Origin: Cohnella sp. GbtcB17
GTDB taxonomy: Bacteria > Bacillota > Bacilli > Paenibacillales > Paenibacillaceae
Reading direction: 5' to 3'
Length of the DNA stretch: 64,000 bases
NCBI RefSeq assembly: GCF_019091135.1
Contig: NZ_JAGXJW010000051.1
Coordinates: forward strand, 1-64,000
This document shows positions 17,105-25,899 of the stretch, piece by piece. The notes below the pieces were generated by a model. The model was not told the DNA's origin. It saw only the letters and a list, made by a program, of their open reading frames with translations, and searched no databases. Position numbers and translations under genes: made by a program. The stretch's first letter is position 1, and every line of letters starts with the position of its first letter.

Positions 17105-18553
17105 TCAGGCTTCGACGCCGCCTGTCGTATTTTTAGTCGCTTCGCCGAACGATGAAGCAGCCTTGCGTATCGAACCGTATGTCTGCCAGACGCCATAGCC
17201 GACAAGCAGCATAATGGCGGGCAGCAAATCGAGTCGATATCGAGTCTGAATCTCGATCGCCAAATGTACGCCTGCGTAAATTAACAATAGCAAAATATAA
17301 AGGAGCGGTCCCCTGTACATGCCGGCCCTCCAAAGCGCCAGCAGCGCAAATAACGCAAATCCGCAAAAAACGACGTATTGCGGCCGTTCGGCCATGCTGA
17401 GCGAACGCTCGAGCTGGCTGCGACCGGTCCCGTCAAGACTCCAATATGCCGAAGAATCTCCGCTTCCCCACATGAGCGCCAGCTTTCTGCCCATGAGCGC
17501 AGCTATCTGCGTTTTATCTTCAAGCCTCTCCTTGATCCGCTTAAGCTCAGCTTTATGCCGTTCCTCGCCGAACGCAAAGCTGTTCGCATATTGCGCATCC
17601 TCTTTGTTCCAACCACCGTTGGCATCCGCGTTAAGCCCAACCATGAACTTCCAGTACTTATCGCCATCCGACAAGGCATGATTCGTAACACCCGCATGTT
17701 GAAGTGATGCGTTGGCGCCCCCTTGAATGGCGGCGTAAATGCCAATCATGGCGAGCAGCATGCCCGCCTGGCGCCAGGCTTTTCGCCTTCTTCCCTCGCG
17801 AAGCTTTTTCCATACCTCCAGCATAGCGAACAAAACGATGCCAATGATATAAACGACGCCGATCGGCCGGATCAGCTGCCCGACGCCGATCGCGAGTCCT
17901 GCCCACAACCACGACAGCAGCGCTCCTCTGCGCTTGAGCAGTAGCGAGCATCCAAGGAAAAACAAAAAAATAGAAAGATGCTGATTCGTAAGGACGGAGC
18001 ACATTATAATATTCGGCAAATAAAAAGCATAAAAGCATGACGCGATTCTCCCGCAGGTCTCATTGAACAAGCGGGCGCCCGTGAAATAAAGAATAACGGC
18101 GGTCCCCATATTAAAGATGGCCCCGAGCACCTTTAATGCAACCAAAGAATCCCCAAAAACGCGGATGATCGCGGCTTCGTACATCGTAAATCCTAACTGA
18201 TACGGAAAACTCGTAAAATAAGCCGAATTCGCAAAACCGAAGTTGCCCGATGCCGCCTCACGCGCTGCCTCGTATAAAAAAAGAAAATCCGAGCTGGGCG
18301 GTGCAGGATTGAGCATGATCCAGCCGATTCGAACGCTCAAACCGATCACGGCAAGCATAACAAGAAAAAGACTCCGTCCGAAACGGTGGTTCAGAACATG
18401 AGCGATCAAAAGCGCTACAAGCGCGCAACAAACGGTGGAGGCTACCGTCTGCGCGATCGAGCCGTAGGCATCTACCGTGAACACGAACGACGAAACGAAA
18501 AGGACGGCCATAAAAAGGCTTCCTATCGTAAGAAACAACCGCGCTCCATACAT
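17105..18553 (-). CDS. GT-C type (GT39-like) membrane glycosyltransferase
   Basis: 482 residues with about 11-12 membrane helices. After helix 3 comes the acidic loop PAPPSSDFLFLYEAAREAA, matching the catalytic Asp loop of polyprenyl-phosphate-dependent GT-C enzymes (dolichyl-phosphate mannosyltransferase/ArnT fold). A large extracellular segment (about 290-390) precedes the last helices. ATG at 18553 follows GGGAGTG; the TTG at 18568 would include the binding site. It is monocistronic with a terminator on its 3' side. Sugar donor and acceptor are unknown; protein O-glycosylation or wall polymer decoration is possible. Confidence 0.8.
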   Translation of the reverse strand: MYGARLFLTIGSLFMAVLFVSSFVFTVDAYGSIAQTVASTVCCALVALLIAHVLNHRFGRSLFLVMLAVIGLSVRIGWIMLNPAPPSSDFLFLYEAAREAASGNFGFANSAYFTSFPYQLGFTMYEAAIIRVFGDSLVALKVLGAIFNMGTAVILYFTGARLFNETCGRIASCFYAFYLPNIIMCSVLTNQHLSIFLFFLGCSLLLKRRGALLSWLWAGLAIGVGQLIRPIGVVYIIGIVLFAMLEVWKKLREGRRRKAWRQAGMLLAMIGIYAAIQGGANASLQHAGVTNHALSDGDKYWKFMVGLNADANGGWNKEDAQYANSFAFGEERHKAELKRIKERLEDKTQIAALMGRKLALMWGSGDSSAYWSLDGTGRSQLERSLSMAERPQYVVFCGFALFALLALWRAGMYRGPLLYILLLLIYAGVHLAIEIQTRYRLDLLPAIMLLVGYGVWQTYGSIRKAASSFGEATKNTTGGVEA

Positions 18554-18674
18554 ATAAGACACTCCCAATAGCGCATTCGAAAGTCCAAGGCGGCTGCGCC
18601 TATCTTCTATTGGAGTCTAACATACTAATCTCTCTATTAGAAATTTTTGTACGCTCGCCGGGACGAGGACCGCC

Positions 18675-18712
18675 CTTTCTCGCATTAACATGGTATCCCC
18701 TTCGCACAGGCG
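18675..18712 (+). repeat. Left inverted repeat of the IS element
   Basis: 38 bp, reverse complement matches 20108-20145 at 31 positions. It includes the identical core TATCCCCTTCGCACAGG. Confidence 0.7.
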
Positions 18713-18750
18713 CAAGGACGGATGACGAGCATGGACGGTGGATTGGCAAG

Positions 18751-18937
18751 CACTGATGACGTACATGCACTGATGACGTACATGCACTGATGACGGACAT
18801 GCACTGATGACGTACATGCACTGATGACGGACATGCAATGATGACGGACATGCAATGATGACGGACATGCAATGATAACGTACAAGTACTGATGACGGAC
18901 ATGCAATGATAACGTACAAGTACTGATGACGTATAGG
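18751..18937. repeat. Eleven tandem 17-bp repeats
   Basis: Unit CACTGATGACGTACATG repeats 11 times without a break, with variants at a few positions (GTACATG/GGACATG, CACTG/CAATG, TACTG), then a partial copy CACTGAAGATG. Since 17 is not a multiple of three and the unit holds no minus-strand stop, all three minus-strand frames stay open for 99-150 codons here; these are artefacts. It lies between the transposase stop and the left inverted repeat. Confidence 0.95.
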
Positions 18938-19092
18938 CACTGAAGATGTGAAAAACAAATGATGTGCAAGGACGATTGAAGCGAACGCCTTTTTAACTTC
19001 CCGACGATGGCAATCACGAACTATGTATCTCAAAGAAGTGCACACGAAATAAGCTATGCAGTGAAGCATGAAGTTTGGATGTTAGCCCATGA

Positions 19093-20034
19093 TCAAGAGA
19101 CGCAATGCGAGCGGGAAAGCTTCGCCAGATTCGTTTGACCGGTCCAACGAATCGAGCGGACGCCGTAGCGCTTGCGTACGAGCTCGGGCTGCGTAATCGT
19201 GCGAATACGGCCGCATAACGATAGTAGCGTTCCGAACACGTTCAAACGCGCGTTCAGGCGGAAGCAGTATTCGTCGAGGTAAGCTTGCAAATGCTTAGGT
19301 CCGATACCGCCGAACGTCCGCGCCAGCCAACCGATCGCGCCGCGCCACACGGCGCCCAGCGCTGTCACGCCTTCGCGCTCCGACGCCTTGACGACCTCGA
19401 TGCGTCGACCGCCTGTCCGGTCCTCTGCCGCATGCCGCCACAAAAATCCGCCGAACGAATCGGCGGCAAACGCACGGCGGCTGAACGAGGCGGCGGACAT
19501 GCGTTTAATTTTAACCACTGCCAGCTCTCCGCTCTCCGGATCGATCGACGCGCCGGCTACGGCGGGCTCCTCCCGGAACGTCAACGGATCAGTGGGCCGG
19601 TTCGTCGCCGGGCGCGCATAGAAGTCCCCTAACAACTGCAAATCGCCGACGAGCGGCTGGCCCTCGTCGTGCACCTGGATCGCATAGCGAAGCTTGTGAT
19701 TGATAAGCCAGGCCGTCTTGTACGTCACCTGAATAAGCTCTGCCAACAGCTTGGCCGTTATGCCGGTCTGCATCAGGTGCAGCGCGTGAAACCACTTCAC
19801 AAGCGGCGTACGGGTGCCCTCAAGAATCGTACCGGCCGTGAGCGAAGTCTGGCGAGCGCACGAGCGGCACTCGAACAGCCGCCGACCGCGGGAAACGATT
19901 CGATAAAAGTCGGGTCCCCCGCATCGCGGACAACGAAAGCCGTCAGGCCACTTCGCACGAAAAAGGGCGATCTCGCAATCTTCTTCGCAAAAAGTCGGCG
20001 CCTGCTCGCACATCCGGTTCGAAGCACTCATCAT
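19093..20034 (-). CDS. IS1595-like transposase
   Basis: 313 residues. The N-terminus is the zinc-ribbon of the ISXO2/IS1595 family: WPDGFRCPRCGGPDF and FECRSCARQTSLTAGTILEGT, four Cys, then the helical WFHALHLMQTGITAKLLAEL and TYKTAWLINHKLRYA. The DDE-like core follows (VGDLQLLGDFYARP, AFAADSFGGF) and the end HLQAYLDEYCFRLNAR matches the family's last helix. The usual catalytic DE/D/N-K motifs are not clearly conserved, so activity is uncertain. Start: ATG at 20034 or 20031 after GGGGGAAA. Flanked by inverted repeats. Confidence 0.82.
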   Translation of the reverse strand: MMSASNRMCEQAPTFCEEDCEIALFRAKWPDGFRCPRCGGPDFYRIVSRGRRLFECRSCARQTSLTAGTILEGTRTPLVKWFHALHLMQTGITAKLLAELIQVTYKTAWLINHKLRYAIQVHDEGQPLVGDLQLLGDFYARPATNRPTDPLTFREEPAVAGASIDPESGELAVVKIKRMSAASFSRRAFAADSFGGFLWRHAAEDRTGGRRIEVVKASEREGVTALGAVWRGAIGWLARTFGGIGPKHLQAYLDEYCFRLNARLNVFGTLLSLCGRIRTITQPELVRKRYGVRSIRWTGQTNLAKLSRSHCVS

Positions 20035-20107
20035 ATTTCCCCCACACCCATATAGGATCATATGTTCCCATTATACCAATTTATTACTCGGGATGCAAAC
20101 CATCATT

Positions 20108-20145
20108 CACCTGTGCGAAGGGGATATCGTTCTAATGTGAGAAAA
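20108..20145 (-). repeat. Right inverted repeat of the IS element
   Basis: Partner of 18675-18712; 31 of 38 positions match in inverted orientation. Confidence 0.7.
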
Positions 20146-20190
20146 GCGAAGACAATGCTGAATCTCGGCGTTGAGGGGGCAGCAGCGTCG

Positions 20191-20220
20191 GCAAAAATAA
20201 AAAGACCCGCTTGCGCGGGC
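20191..20220 (-). terminator. Intrinsic terminator after the YebC-like gene
   Basis: GCCCGC-gcaa-GCGGGTC stem followed on the minus strand by TTTTTATTTTTG. Confidence 0.9.
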
Positions 20221-20225
20221 GGATA

Positions 20226-20945
20226 TTACTCTTCCGTATCGACGTTGTGGTAAACTTGCTGAACATCTTCGAGATCTTCGATCGCATCGAGCATTTTCTC
20301 GAATTGGGCTTGAGCGTCGTCGGTCAGCGTCACGTAATTCTGGGGGATCATCGACAGCTCGGCGACCGCGAATTCGGATATGCCGGCCTGCTTGAACGCC
20401 TCTTGCACTGCATGGAATTGCTCCGGGTCGGAATAAACGATGACGGTGTCTTCTTCTTCGACGACGTCGCGGACGTCGACGTCCGCCTCAAGCATCAACT
20501 CGATAACCTCGTCGGCCGTTTTGCCGGTAACGCCGATGACCGCGGAGGCGTCGAACATATAAGCGACGGAGCCGTTAACGCCCATGTTGCCGCCGTTCTT
20601 GCTGAACGCGGCACGGACGGCGGATGCCGTACGGTTGACGTTGTTGGTGAGCGCGTCGACGATGACCATCGAGCCGTTCGGTCCGAAGCCTTCGTACCTC
20701 AGCTCGGAGTAGCTCTCCTCGGACGATCCCTTGGCCTTGTCGAGAGCCCGGTCGATGATCGCTCGGGGCACGTTGTATGTCTTCGCCCGTTCAAGTACGA
20801 CCTTGAGCGCGCGATTCGCTTCCGGGTCCGGCTCGCCTTTTTTGGCCGCGACGTAGATCTCGACGCCGAATTTGGCATAGACGCGACTTGTATTCGCATC
20901 TTTGGATGCTTTCTTCTCTTTAATATTGTTCCATTTGCGTCCCAT
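20226..20945 (-). CDS. YebC/PmpR (TACO1) family protein
   Basis: 239 residues, full family length. Start [20 protein letters not shown] is the conserved N-terminus (the GR/HSKWNNI block), then YGPNG-like [28 protein letters not shown], the family signature, and an acidic C-terminus. Members of the group act as DNA-binding regulators (PmpR), and others such as TACO1 and B. subtilis YebC/YeeI help ribosomes through proline stretches; the [17 protein letters not shown] region is shared. The [22 protein letters not shown] form is like the YeeN/YeeI subgroup. ATG at 20945 with AGGTAG upstream; own terminator; no operon partner. Confidence 0.93.
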   Translation of the reverse strand: MGRKWNNIKEKKASKDANTSRVYAKFGVEIYVAAKKGEPDPEANRALKVVLERAKTYNVPRAIIDRALDKAKGSSEESYSELRYEGFGPNGSMVIVDALTNNVNRTASAVRAAFSKNGGNMGVNGSVAYMFDASAVIGVTGKTADEVIELMLEADVDVRDVVEEEDTVIVYSDPEQFHAVQEAFKQAGISEFAVAELSMIPQNYVTLTDDAQAQFEKMLDAIEDLEDVQQVYHNVDTEE

Positions 20946-21119
20946 GCTTCTACCTGCCCTTATATCGATATAAAAAGCCGCTTAGGCAATATTCTGATAG
21001 GACGGTATGCGAATGTCAAGCTCGGCATGCGGCATCAAGCGCCATATAGCCGTTCGAATCCGCTATGCGCCATGCGTCGGATGAGGTTAGCGTCCGCAAA
21101 CTTCGGTCTTCTATGCGCT

Positions 21120-22703
21120 TCATCCGGCTTGTGCAGGAAATAGCAGCTCGGCAAGAACGCGCATCGTCTCCATCAACTGGTCGAGCGGAGCTCTGCCGGC
21201 GGAGAGCCGAAGCGCATTTTCCTCGGCTGTCTCTCCGTGAACTGCGTTCAGCCTTAGCGAATCGAAGCCGAAGCTGCCGCCCGAGATCAGATGCATGCTT
21301 GACGGAACGGCGCCGGCGCATGCATCGATGCGCGCTTGGTAGTCCTGCTCTGAGAGGTCGCCATGCAGCCTAATATAGAACACGGTGCCGATCCACGGCC
21401 ATCCGTCCAGTACATAATCGTCGGAGGCGTTTACGGATAAAAAATAGTCTTTGATCCTGCCTTGTTCGCGCAAGTAGCTCAAATATGCATTCATCCAATG
21501 CGCGTTACGGTTGAGGCGGCCAAGTCGCGCTTCGATCGTCGGGAAGTCTGGTGCGGGCAGCTGGCGGACGTCGAGCGGACTGGCGCCGGCGTCGAGGATG
21601 GACAGCAGATCGACCCATCGGGATCGATGAGACGGCTCTTCCATCGCTTGACCGCAGGCGACCAGATAGCCGATGTTCGTCAGATCGAAGCCGTATTGCA
21701 AATACTTGATGCCGCTCTCTACGCTCACAAGTATGACGTGCGGAGGCAAGCTGCCGGCATATCGCCGGAACATTTGATTGGAGATCGAGGTTAGCGTCCT
21801 GTCCACAATGACAAACAGCAGTTCATTCCCGCCCGGTCGGTGACGGCGCAAACGGTCGAACAGCTTGTCGAGATCGACAGGCGGCTTGATCGGCCAGCAC
21901 TGTCCGGGATCTACGATCAGGCAGCCGATTGCCTGGGACGTCTCGAGCATACGGTATATTTCGTCAGGCTCTGCCTGCCTGACGTCGTCCAGCAACGTTT
22001 GCGCCAGCTCCACGCCTTCACCGTAAAAGCCGGCTTGAACGACGCACGGCAGACGCTGGCCGGTAAAAGAACGAAAGGCCGCGATGGCGAGCTCCAGCGC
22101 TTTCATGCCCGAGGTGGTCAAAAAAAGCGAGCTTTGAGTCATCAATTCCTCGGGAACGCTGTAAAATGCCCGCATCGCAGCAGCTTCATATTCTTTTACC
22201 GCCTCGCTTCCGTAGCAGCGCTGGTAGGTTCCCTCTTCCTCTTGCGCAAAGCCGGCCTCATCGGTCAGCGCCTGCCGCCCTCCATGCGACTGCTTACCGG
22301 GCGTCTGCCAGTCGCTGCCCGATACGATGCCGCCCAACTGCTTGTATACTTTGCGGATCTCGTATTTTAACGTCAGATAGGCGTCCCAAGTCGCCTCGGC
22401 CGGTTGTTCGATGATCGAAGCCGCCCGCCGGTCAAGCGTATCGACCTGGCGCGAGAAGGCGGCCGCCAGTTCCCGCTCCAAGGTGGCATCGGGATAAATG
22501 GCTTTAAAATACGCAAGCTCGCGCCGAATGCCTTCAAGCAGCCACCGCAGCTCCTTCGCGTCCTGCCGCCGGTCGACGTCGCCGATTTGCGCGAGCGAAG
22601 CGGCGACCGCAGCCTTGAGCGGTCGATTGTTCGCGATCAGGCTCCAGTCCCACGTATTCGGATCGTACGGCGGTTGAAGACGTGCTGCGCTGATCGAAAT
22701 CAT
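21120..22703 (-). CDS. Unusual fold-type I PLP-dependent enzyme (Cys/Met-metabolism-like)
   Basis: 527 residues. The part from about residue 170 resembles the cystathionine gamma-synthase fold: FLTTSGMKALELAI, YGEGVELAQ, the PLP Asp in VIVDRTLTSISNQ (about D301) and the Schiff-base Lys in SVESGIKYLQYGFDLTN (about K333). The first 170 residues are a helical extension not usual in that family, and the whole is about 130 residues longer than CGS-type enzymes. ATG at 22703 has GGAGGAAA upstream; the longer frame from 22820 lacks support. Gene order MFS exporter then this enzyme, 133 bp apart on one strand, suggests synthesis and export of an amino-acid-derived compound. Reaction unknown. Confidence 0.7.
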   Translation of the reverse strand: MISISAARLQPPYDPNTWDWSLIANNRPLKAAVAASLAQIGDVDRRQDAKELRWLLEGIRRELAYFKAIYPDATLERELAAAFSRQVDTLDRRAASIIEQPAEATWDAYLTLKYEIRKVYKQLGGIVSGSDWQTPGKQSHGGRQALTDEAGFAQEEEGTYQRCYGSEAVKEYEAAAMRAFYSVPEELMTQSSLFLTTSGMKALELAIAAFRSFTGQRLPCVVQAGFYGEGVELAQTLLDDVRQAEPDEIYRMLETSQAIGCLIVDPGQCWPIKPPVDLDKLFDRLRRHRPGGNELLFVIVDRTLTSISNQMFRRYAGSLPPHVILVSVESGIKYLQYGFDLTNIGYLVACGQAMEEPSHRSRWVDLLSILDAGASPLDVRQLPAPDFPTIEARLGRLNRNAHWMNAYLSYLREQGRIKDYFLSVNASDDYVLDGWPWIGTVFYIRLHGDLSEQDYQARIDACAGAVPSSMHLISGGSFGFDSLRLNAVHGETAEENALRLSAGRAPLDQLMETMRVLAELLFPAQAG

Positions 22704-22836
22704 ACGCTTTCCTCCTTGCGGGTTAACGGTTGAATGGCTTCTTTTACCCCGCCGCAAGCTTCGGCAAACGCCAATGAGAGGTCCGCGGGGACCCCTGGTT
22801 GGCGGATACGAATGATGCAATTTTGCGGATTAGGCA

Positions 22837-24060
22837 TTAGGCTTTGGCGGGCTGCACGTCTTCTTTAGGGCGGATCAGGAACAATGTCAGCACCGCGGCC
22901 GCAAACGCACAGACGACCATGACCCAAAAAAACAGCGATATGGACTGCTGCATCAGGACCGAAGCCGCCGGCGGACCGCCCGCTACGCCGACGAATCGCA
23001 TGCTGCTGTAAAACGAGCTGATCGAGCCGCGCTGCTCCTTTTTAATGCCTTCGGTAACAAAGGCGTCAAGACAAGGAAGCGCCGCTCCGATACCGAGCCC
23101 GGCAGCGCTTAGAAGTGAGATTCGCCCTACCGTAGCGTCCCAAAGCAAGCACCCCGCCACAGCCAGCGCCGTGATGAAAAAGCCGACCGTAACGGTCCAT
23201 TTCATCAATTTTTTTCGTCTGCCGATCCATTTGCCGGCTGCGAAAGAGGCCGCGCAAAGAACGGCAAGCGGGATAGCCAGCACTAGCCCTTTTATAATTC
23301 CTTTCATGTGATGCTCCTTTTCGAGCGTCTCGGACAAATAAAACAAAAGACCGAAAAGAATGAACATCGTAAAGCAAATGACGATAAACAACGCCGTCAG
23401 CCAGCGAGCTTTTTCCTTATACAGCTTCCAAACGGTGCCGAGAAACACCTTCGGGCTCGGCGGCTTCTCCTTCTTGTCCGTCTTCGGGGGGTGGACGAGC
23501 CACAATACCAGGACGATCGAAATCGCGCACAGCACGGGAATCGACCAAAACGGCGTCCGCCAAGCGATGAGGGCAAGCGCCGATCCCAAAATCGGACTAA
23601 GTACTTTTCCAAAGGTATTGAACGTCTCGATGAGTCCCAGGCCCGTACTGATCTGCTCCTCGTCCTTGAACATGTCTCCGACGAGCGGCAGCACGATCGG
23701 CATCGCACCCGCCGCGCCGATCCCCTGAAGCGCGCGTCCGGCGAGCAGCAAGCCGTAGCTGTTCATGCCTGCCGCCCAGATACAGACGCCGCCGCCGGCC
23801 GCCGCCAGGATCAGGCTCGGAACGATGATTCGTTTGCGGCCGATCCGGTCGGACAAATATCCGGCCACAGGGATCAGGATGATCGCCATGATCGAATAAA
23901 CGGTAATGACCAGGCTCGATTGAAGCGCAGAAATGTTGAGCGCCCGCTCGATCGCAGGGAGAACGGGGATCAGCATGGAATTACCCAAGGTCATGATCAG
24001 CGGGATCGAAGAAAGCGCAAGGAGTGCCGCGGTTTGTTTACGGTCTTGGGCATGCTTCAT
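22837..24060 (-). CDS. MFS exporter, DHA1 (12-helix) type
   Basis: 407 residues, 12 hydrophobic helices. Motif A after helix 2 GYLSDRIGRKRIIVPS, helix 4 GRALQGIGAAGAMPIVLPLV (motif B-like) and helix 5 ETFNTFGKVLSPILGSAL (motif C position). A cytoplasmic linker VHPPKTDKKEKPPSPK divides the halves. ATG at 24060 with GGAGAAGG upstream; the open frame extends to 24183 but runs into the terminator there. The following gene on the strand is the PLP enzyme, a plausible producer of its cargo. Confidence 0.88.
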   Translation of the reverse strand: MKHAQDRKQTAALLALSSIPLIMTLGNSMLIPVLPAIERALNISALQSSLVITVYSIMAIILIPVAGYLSDRIGRKRIIVPSLILAAAGGGVCIWAAGMNSYGLLLAGRALQGIGAAGAMPIVLPLVGDMFKDEEQISTGLGLIETFNTFGKVLSPILGSALALIAWRTPFWSIPVLCAISIVLVLWLVHPPKTDKKEKPPSPKVFLGTVWKLYKEKARWLTALFIVICFTMFILFGLLFYLSETLEKEHHMKGIIKGLVLAIPLAVLCAASFAAGKWIGRRKKLMKWTVTVGFFITALAVAGCLLWDATVGRISLLSAAGLGIGAALPCLDAFVTEGIKKEQRGSISSFYSSMRFVGVAGGPPAASVLMQQSISLFFWVMVVCAFAAAVLTLFLIRPKEDVQPAKA

Positions 24061-24181
24061 TTCGGCAACCTTCTCCTCGTCGTCGAATTCGTTGATCCGT
24101 ACTTCAGCAATGGTCCTTGCATACTGTTTGCATCTCAAGGCCGATCCATACATGACGCCGTCCGCTCCTGCCGTACAACGC

Positions 24182-24206
24182 AAAAAGCCGGTTAAACCGG
24201 CTTTTT
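24182..24206. terminator. Bidirectional terminator
   Basis: AAAAAGCCGGTT-a-AACCGGCTTTTT, a perfect 12-bp stem. It overlaps the stop codon of the histidine kinase gene and separates that operon from the MFS gene. Confidence 0.95.
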
Positions 24207-25107
24207 AGAGCAATTTCCATTTGCAAACGAAGCATAATGCATTGCCGCGCATCTCGGCGGTCAAGGTCCCCCCCATTTTACCCATCAGTCCGCGCGCGAT
24301 GGACAAGCCCAGTCCGGAGGCGACACCAGACCGGGAAGCGTCCGCCATGTAAAAACGATTGAACAGCAATTCCGTATCCGTACCGCGCAGCTGCGGGGCT
24401 TCGTTCGCGAGCGTCAAAACCGCGTTGCCCGTTTGAACCTCCAGCTTGACGTTCAGCGTACCGCGCGCATGCCTGATCGCGTTGACGACGAGATTTTCGA
24501 CCACTCTTCGGAGCGCGGATTCGTCCGCTCGAACTTCTATGCTCTGCGCATCCAACTCGAGCGACGGGGTGAGCCCCTTTTCCGTCAGCTGATCGTGGAA
24601 GCTCATCAGAATCTCGGGCAAAAGCTTGTCGAGCCTAAGCTTCGACGGCTTCAGCGCATAGTCCGTCGAGTCGATCATCGCCAACTCGTAAAAATCGTTC
24701 AGCAGGGCTTGCAGCCGCATCGTTCGCTTGCGAATGACGCCGAGCGCTTCGTCCCGCTCTTCCGCCGGCAAATCGCGGGAGCCGAGCAGCTGAATGTAGC
24801 CGAAGATGGACGTTAGCGGCGTACGCAAATCATGCGAGATGTTGGCGACTGCTTGCCTCAGCTCTTCTTCCGTGCGCTTGCGCTCGACATTCGCACGAAC
24901 GATCAAATCCGTGTGCCGGTTGATCTCCGACGCAAGCGCCTCCAAGTCCCTGTCAGGCATGCCGATCGCAAGCTTTGCGGCGGATTCGCCATCGTTATAT
25001 CGCCGGAGCTGCTTGGCAAGACTCCGAACTTCTCTTTTTACCAAGCTTAGGCGAATCAGGCAAATCGCTGCCGCCAGACCGGCGACTATGACGACGGCGA
25101 GCGGCAT
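24205..25107 (-). CDS. Sensor histidine kinase with one membrane anchor
   Basis: 300 residues. One N-terminal helix (VVIVAGLAAAICLIRLSLV), a short linker and no large extracellular domain. H-box NISHDLRTPLTS with His92, N-box VVENLVVNAIRHA and G-box ASGLGLSIARGL are intact. Intramembrane-sensing kinases of this size work with ABC transporters in antimicrobial peptide resistance. Here it is the last gene of an operon: response regulator, ABC ATPase, ABC permease, kinase. Expected partner is the regulator at 26895-27596. Confidence 0.92.
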   Translation of the reverse strand: MPLAVVIVAGLAAAICLIRLSLVKREVRSLAKQLRRYNDGESAAKLAIGMPDRDLEALASEINRHTDLIVRANVERKRTEEELRQAVANISHDLRTPLTSIFGYIQLLGSRDLPAEERDEALGVIRKRTMRLQALLNDFYELAMIDSTDYALKPSKLRLDKLLPEILMSFHDQLTEKGLTPSLELDAQSIEVRADESALRRVVENLVVNAIRHARGTLNVKLEVQTGNAVLTLANEAPQLRGTDTELLFNRFYMADASRSGVASGLGLSIARGLMGKMGGTLTAEMRGNALCFVCKWKLL

Positions 25108-25131
25108 GCGCCTGCCTCCTTTCGTCTTGCG

Positions 25132-25899
25132 TTATTTGATCTCTTTGCGTCTAAATACGGCGACCGCAATGGCGGTGAAGGCGATGGCGACGAATAATGA
25201 GACATACAAGCTCTCGGAAAAGCGGGATGCTCTCATATAGGGATCGGCATAATGATTAATCAAGTTAAATATCGAATGCTCGTAGAGCGTCTCGACGAAT
25301 GGCAGGTGCTTGCCGGCCATCACGTAGATCCCGTCCGCGAAAAAGTAAAAGACGAACGCGAAGCCGATCGTCTTGCCGCTGTCCGTAAGCAGCGTCGCGA
25401 TGGCGCCTGTCACGGCTGCGAAAGCGGCCGACAAAACCAGCGTAAGCGCGAATGATTTGAGAAGGAACGCCGATTCAGAAATGCCCGGCCACTCACCCAG
25501 GCCGAACAGCATGGTGCCGAGCACCGCGTTCACGGCCGGAAAAACGAGCACGGTCAGCATGGAGCCGAAAATAAAAACGATCATTTTCGCGGTAATATAC
25601 TTGGCCCGGCCGTAGCCGGATGCGACCGCCCGTTTGATCGTCCCGGTCGCGTACTCGCTCGAGATATAAAATCCGGCCAAGACGCTAAGCCCGATCTTGA
25701 TGATGTAATTGTTGCCGCCCATAGCCGTGGTCAGCATGTCGAGTCCGTCCTTTCCGGTGAGCGCGCCGCCGTCGTTCGGGTCGTCGAAATAATTGAGCAG
25801 TACGAAAGCCGCGGCTGATACGAACAAAACAGACAGCAGCAGCCAAAACGCACGGTTGCGCAGCAGCTTGTACCATTCGGAACGGAGCAGATTAAGCAT
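25132..25899 (-). CDS. ABC-2 type permease
   Basis: 255 residues, six predicted helices, starting MLNLLRSEWYKLLRNRAFWLLL, the typical start of BcrB-like permeases, with IKRAVASGYGRAKYITAK as the cytoplasmic loop before helix 3. ATG at 25899 has GGAGGTGG upstream and overlaps the end of the ATPase gene by 8 bp; the longer frame from 25989 lies within the ATPase and is rejected. It forms a transporter with the ATPase, probably for peptide antibiotic or lipid-cycle inhibitor resistance. Confidence 0.9.
   Translation of the reverse strand: MLNLLRSEWYKLLRNRAFWLLLSVLFVSAAAFVLLNYFDDPNDGGALTGKDGLDMLTTAMGGNNYIIKIGLSVLAGFYISSEYATGTIKRAVASGYGRAKYITAKMIVFIFGSMLTVLVFPAVNAVLGTMLFGLGEWPGISESAFLLKSFALTLVLSAAFAAVTGAIATLLTDSGKTIGFAFVFYFFADGIYVMAGKHLPFVETLYEHSIFNLINHYADPYMRASRFSESLYVSLFVAIAFTAIAVAVFRRKEIK

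Larger units (their letters stand above)
18675..20145. mobile_element. IS1595-like insertion element with candidate terminal repeats
   Basis: A transposase gene is framed by inverted repeats: 18675-18712 and 20108-20145 match at 31 of 38 positions when one is reversed, including 17 identical bases TATCCCCTTCGCACAGG. The element would be 1471 bp. The best-conserved part faces inward, which is unusual, and I found no matching target duplication outside, so the exact ends are uncertain. The left arm carries a 17-bp minisatellite. Confidence 0.65.

Noticed and set aside
18600-19069. Minus-strand open frames of 99-150 codons
   Set aside because: They arise from an 11-unit 17-bp repeat with no stops in any minus-strand frame. 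They overlap in all three frames and have no ribosome binding site.
22704-22836. Hairpin between the MFS exporter and PLP genes as a terminator
   Set aside because: The stem (CGCCAA and TTGGCG with an inner GGTCC and GGACC) has no T-run after it, so it is not an intrinsic terminator; it may only stabilise RNA.
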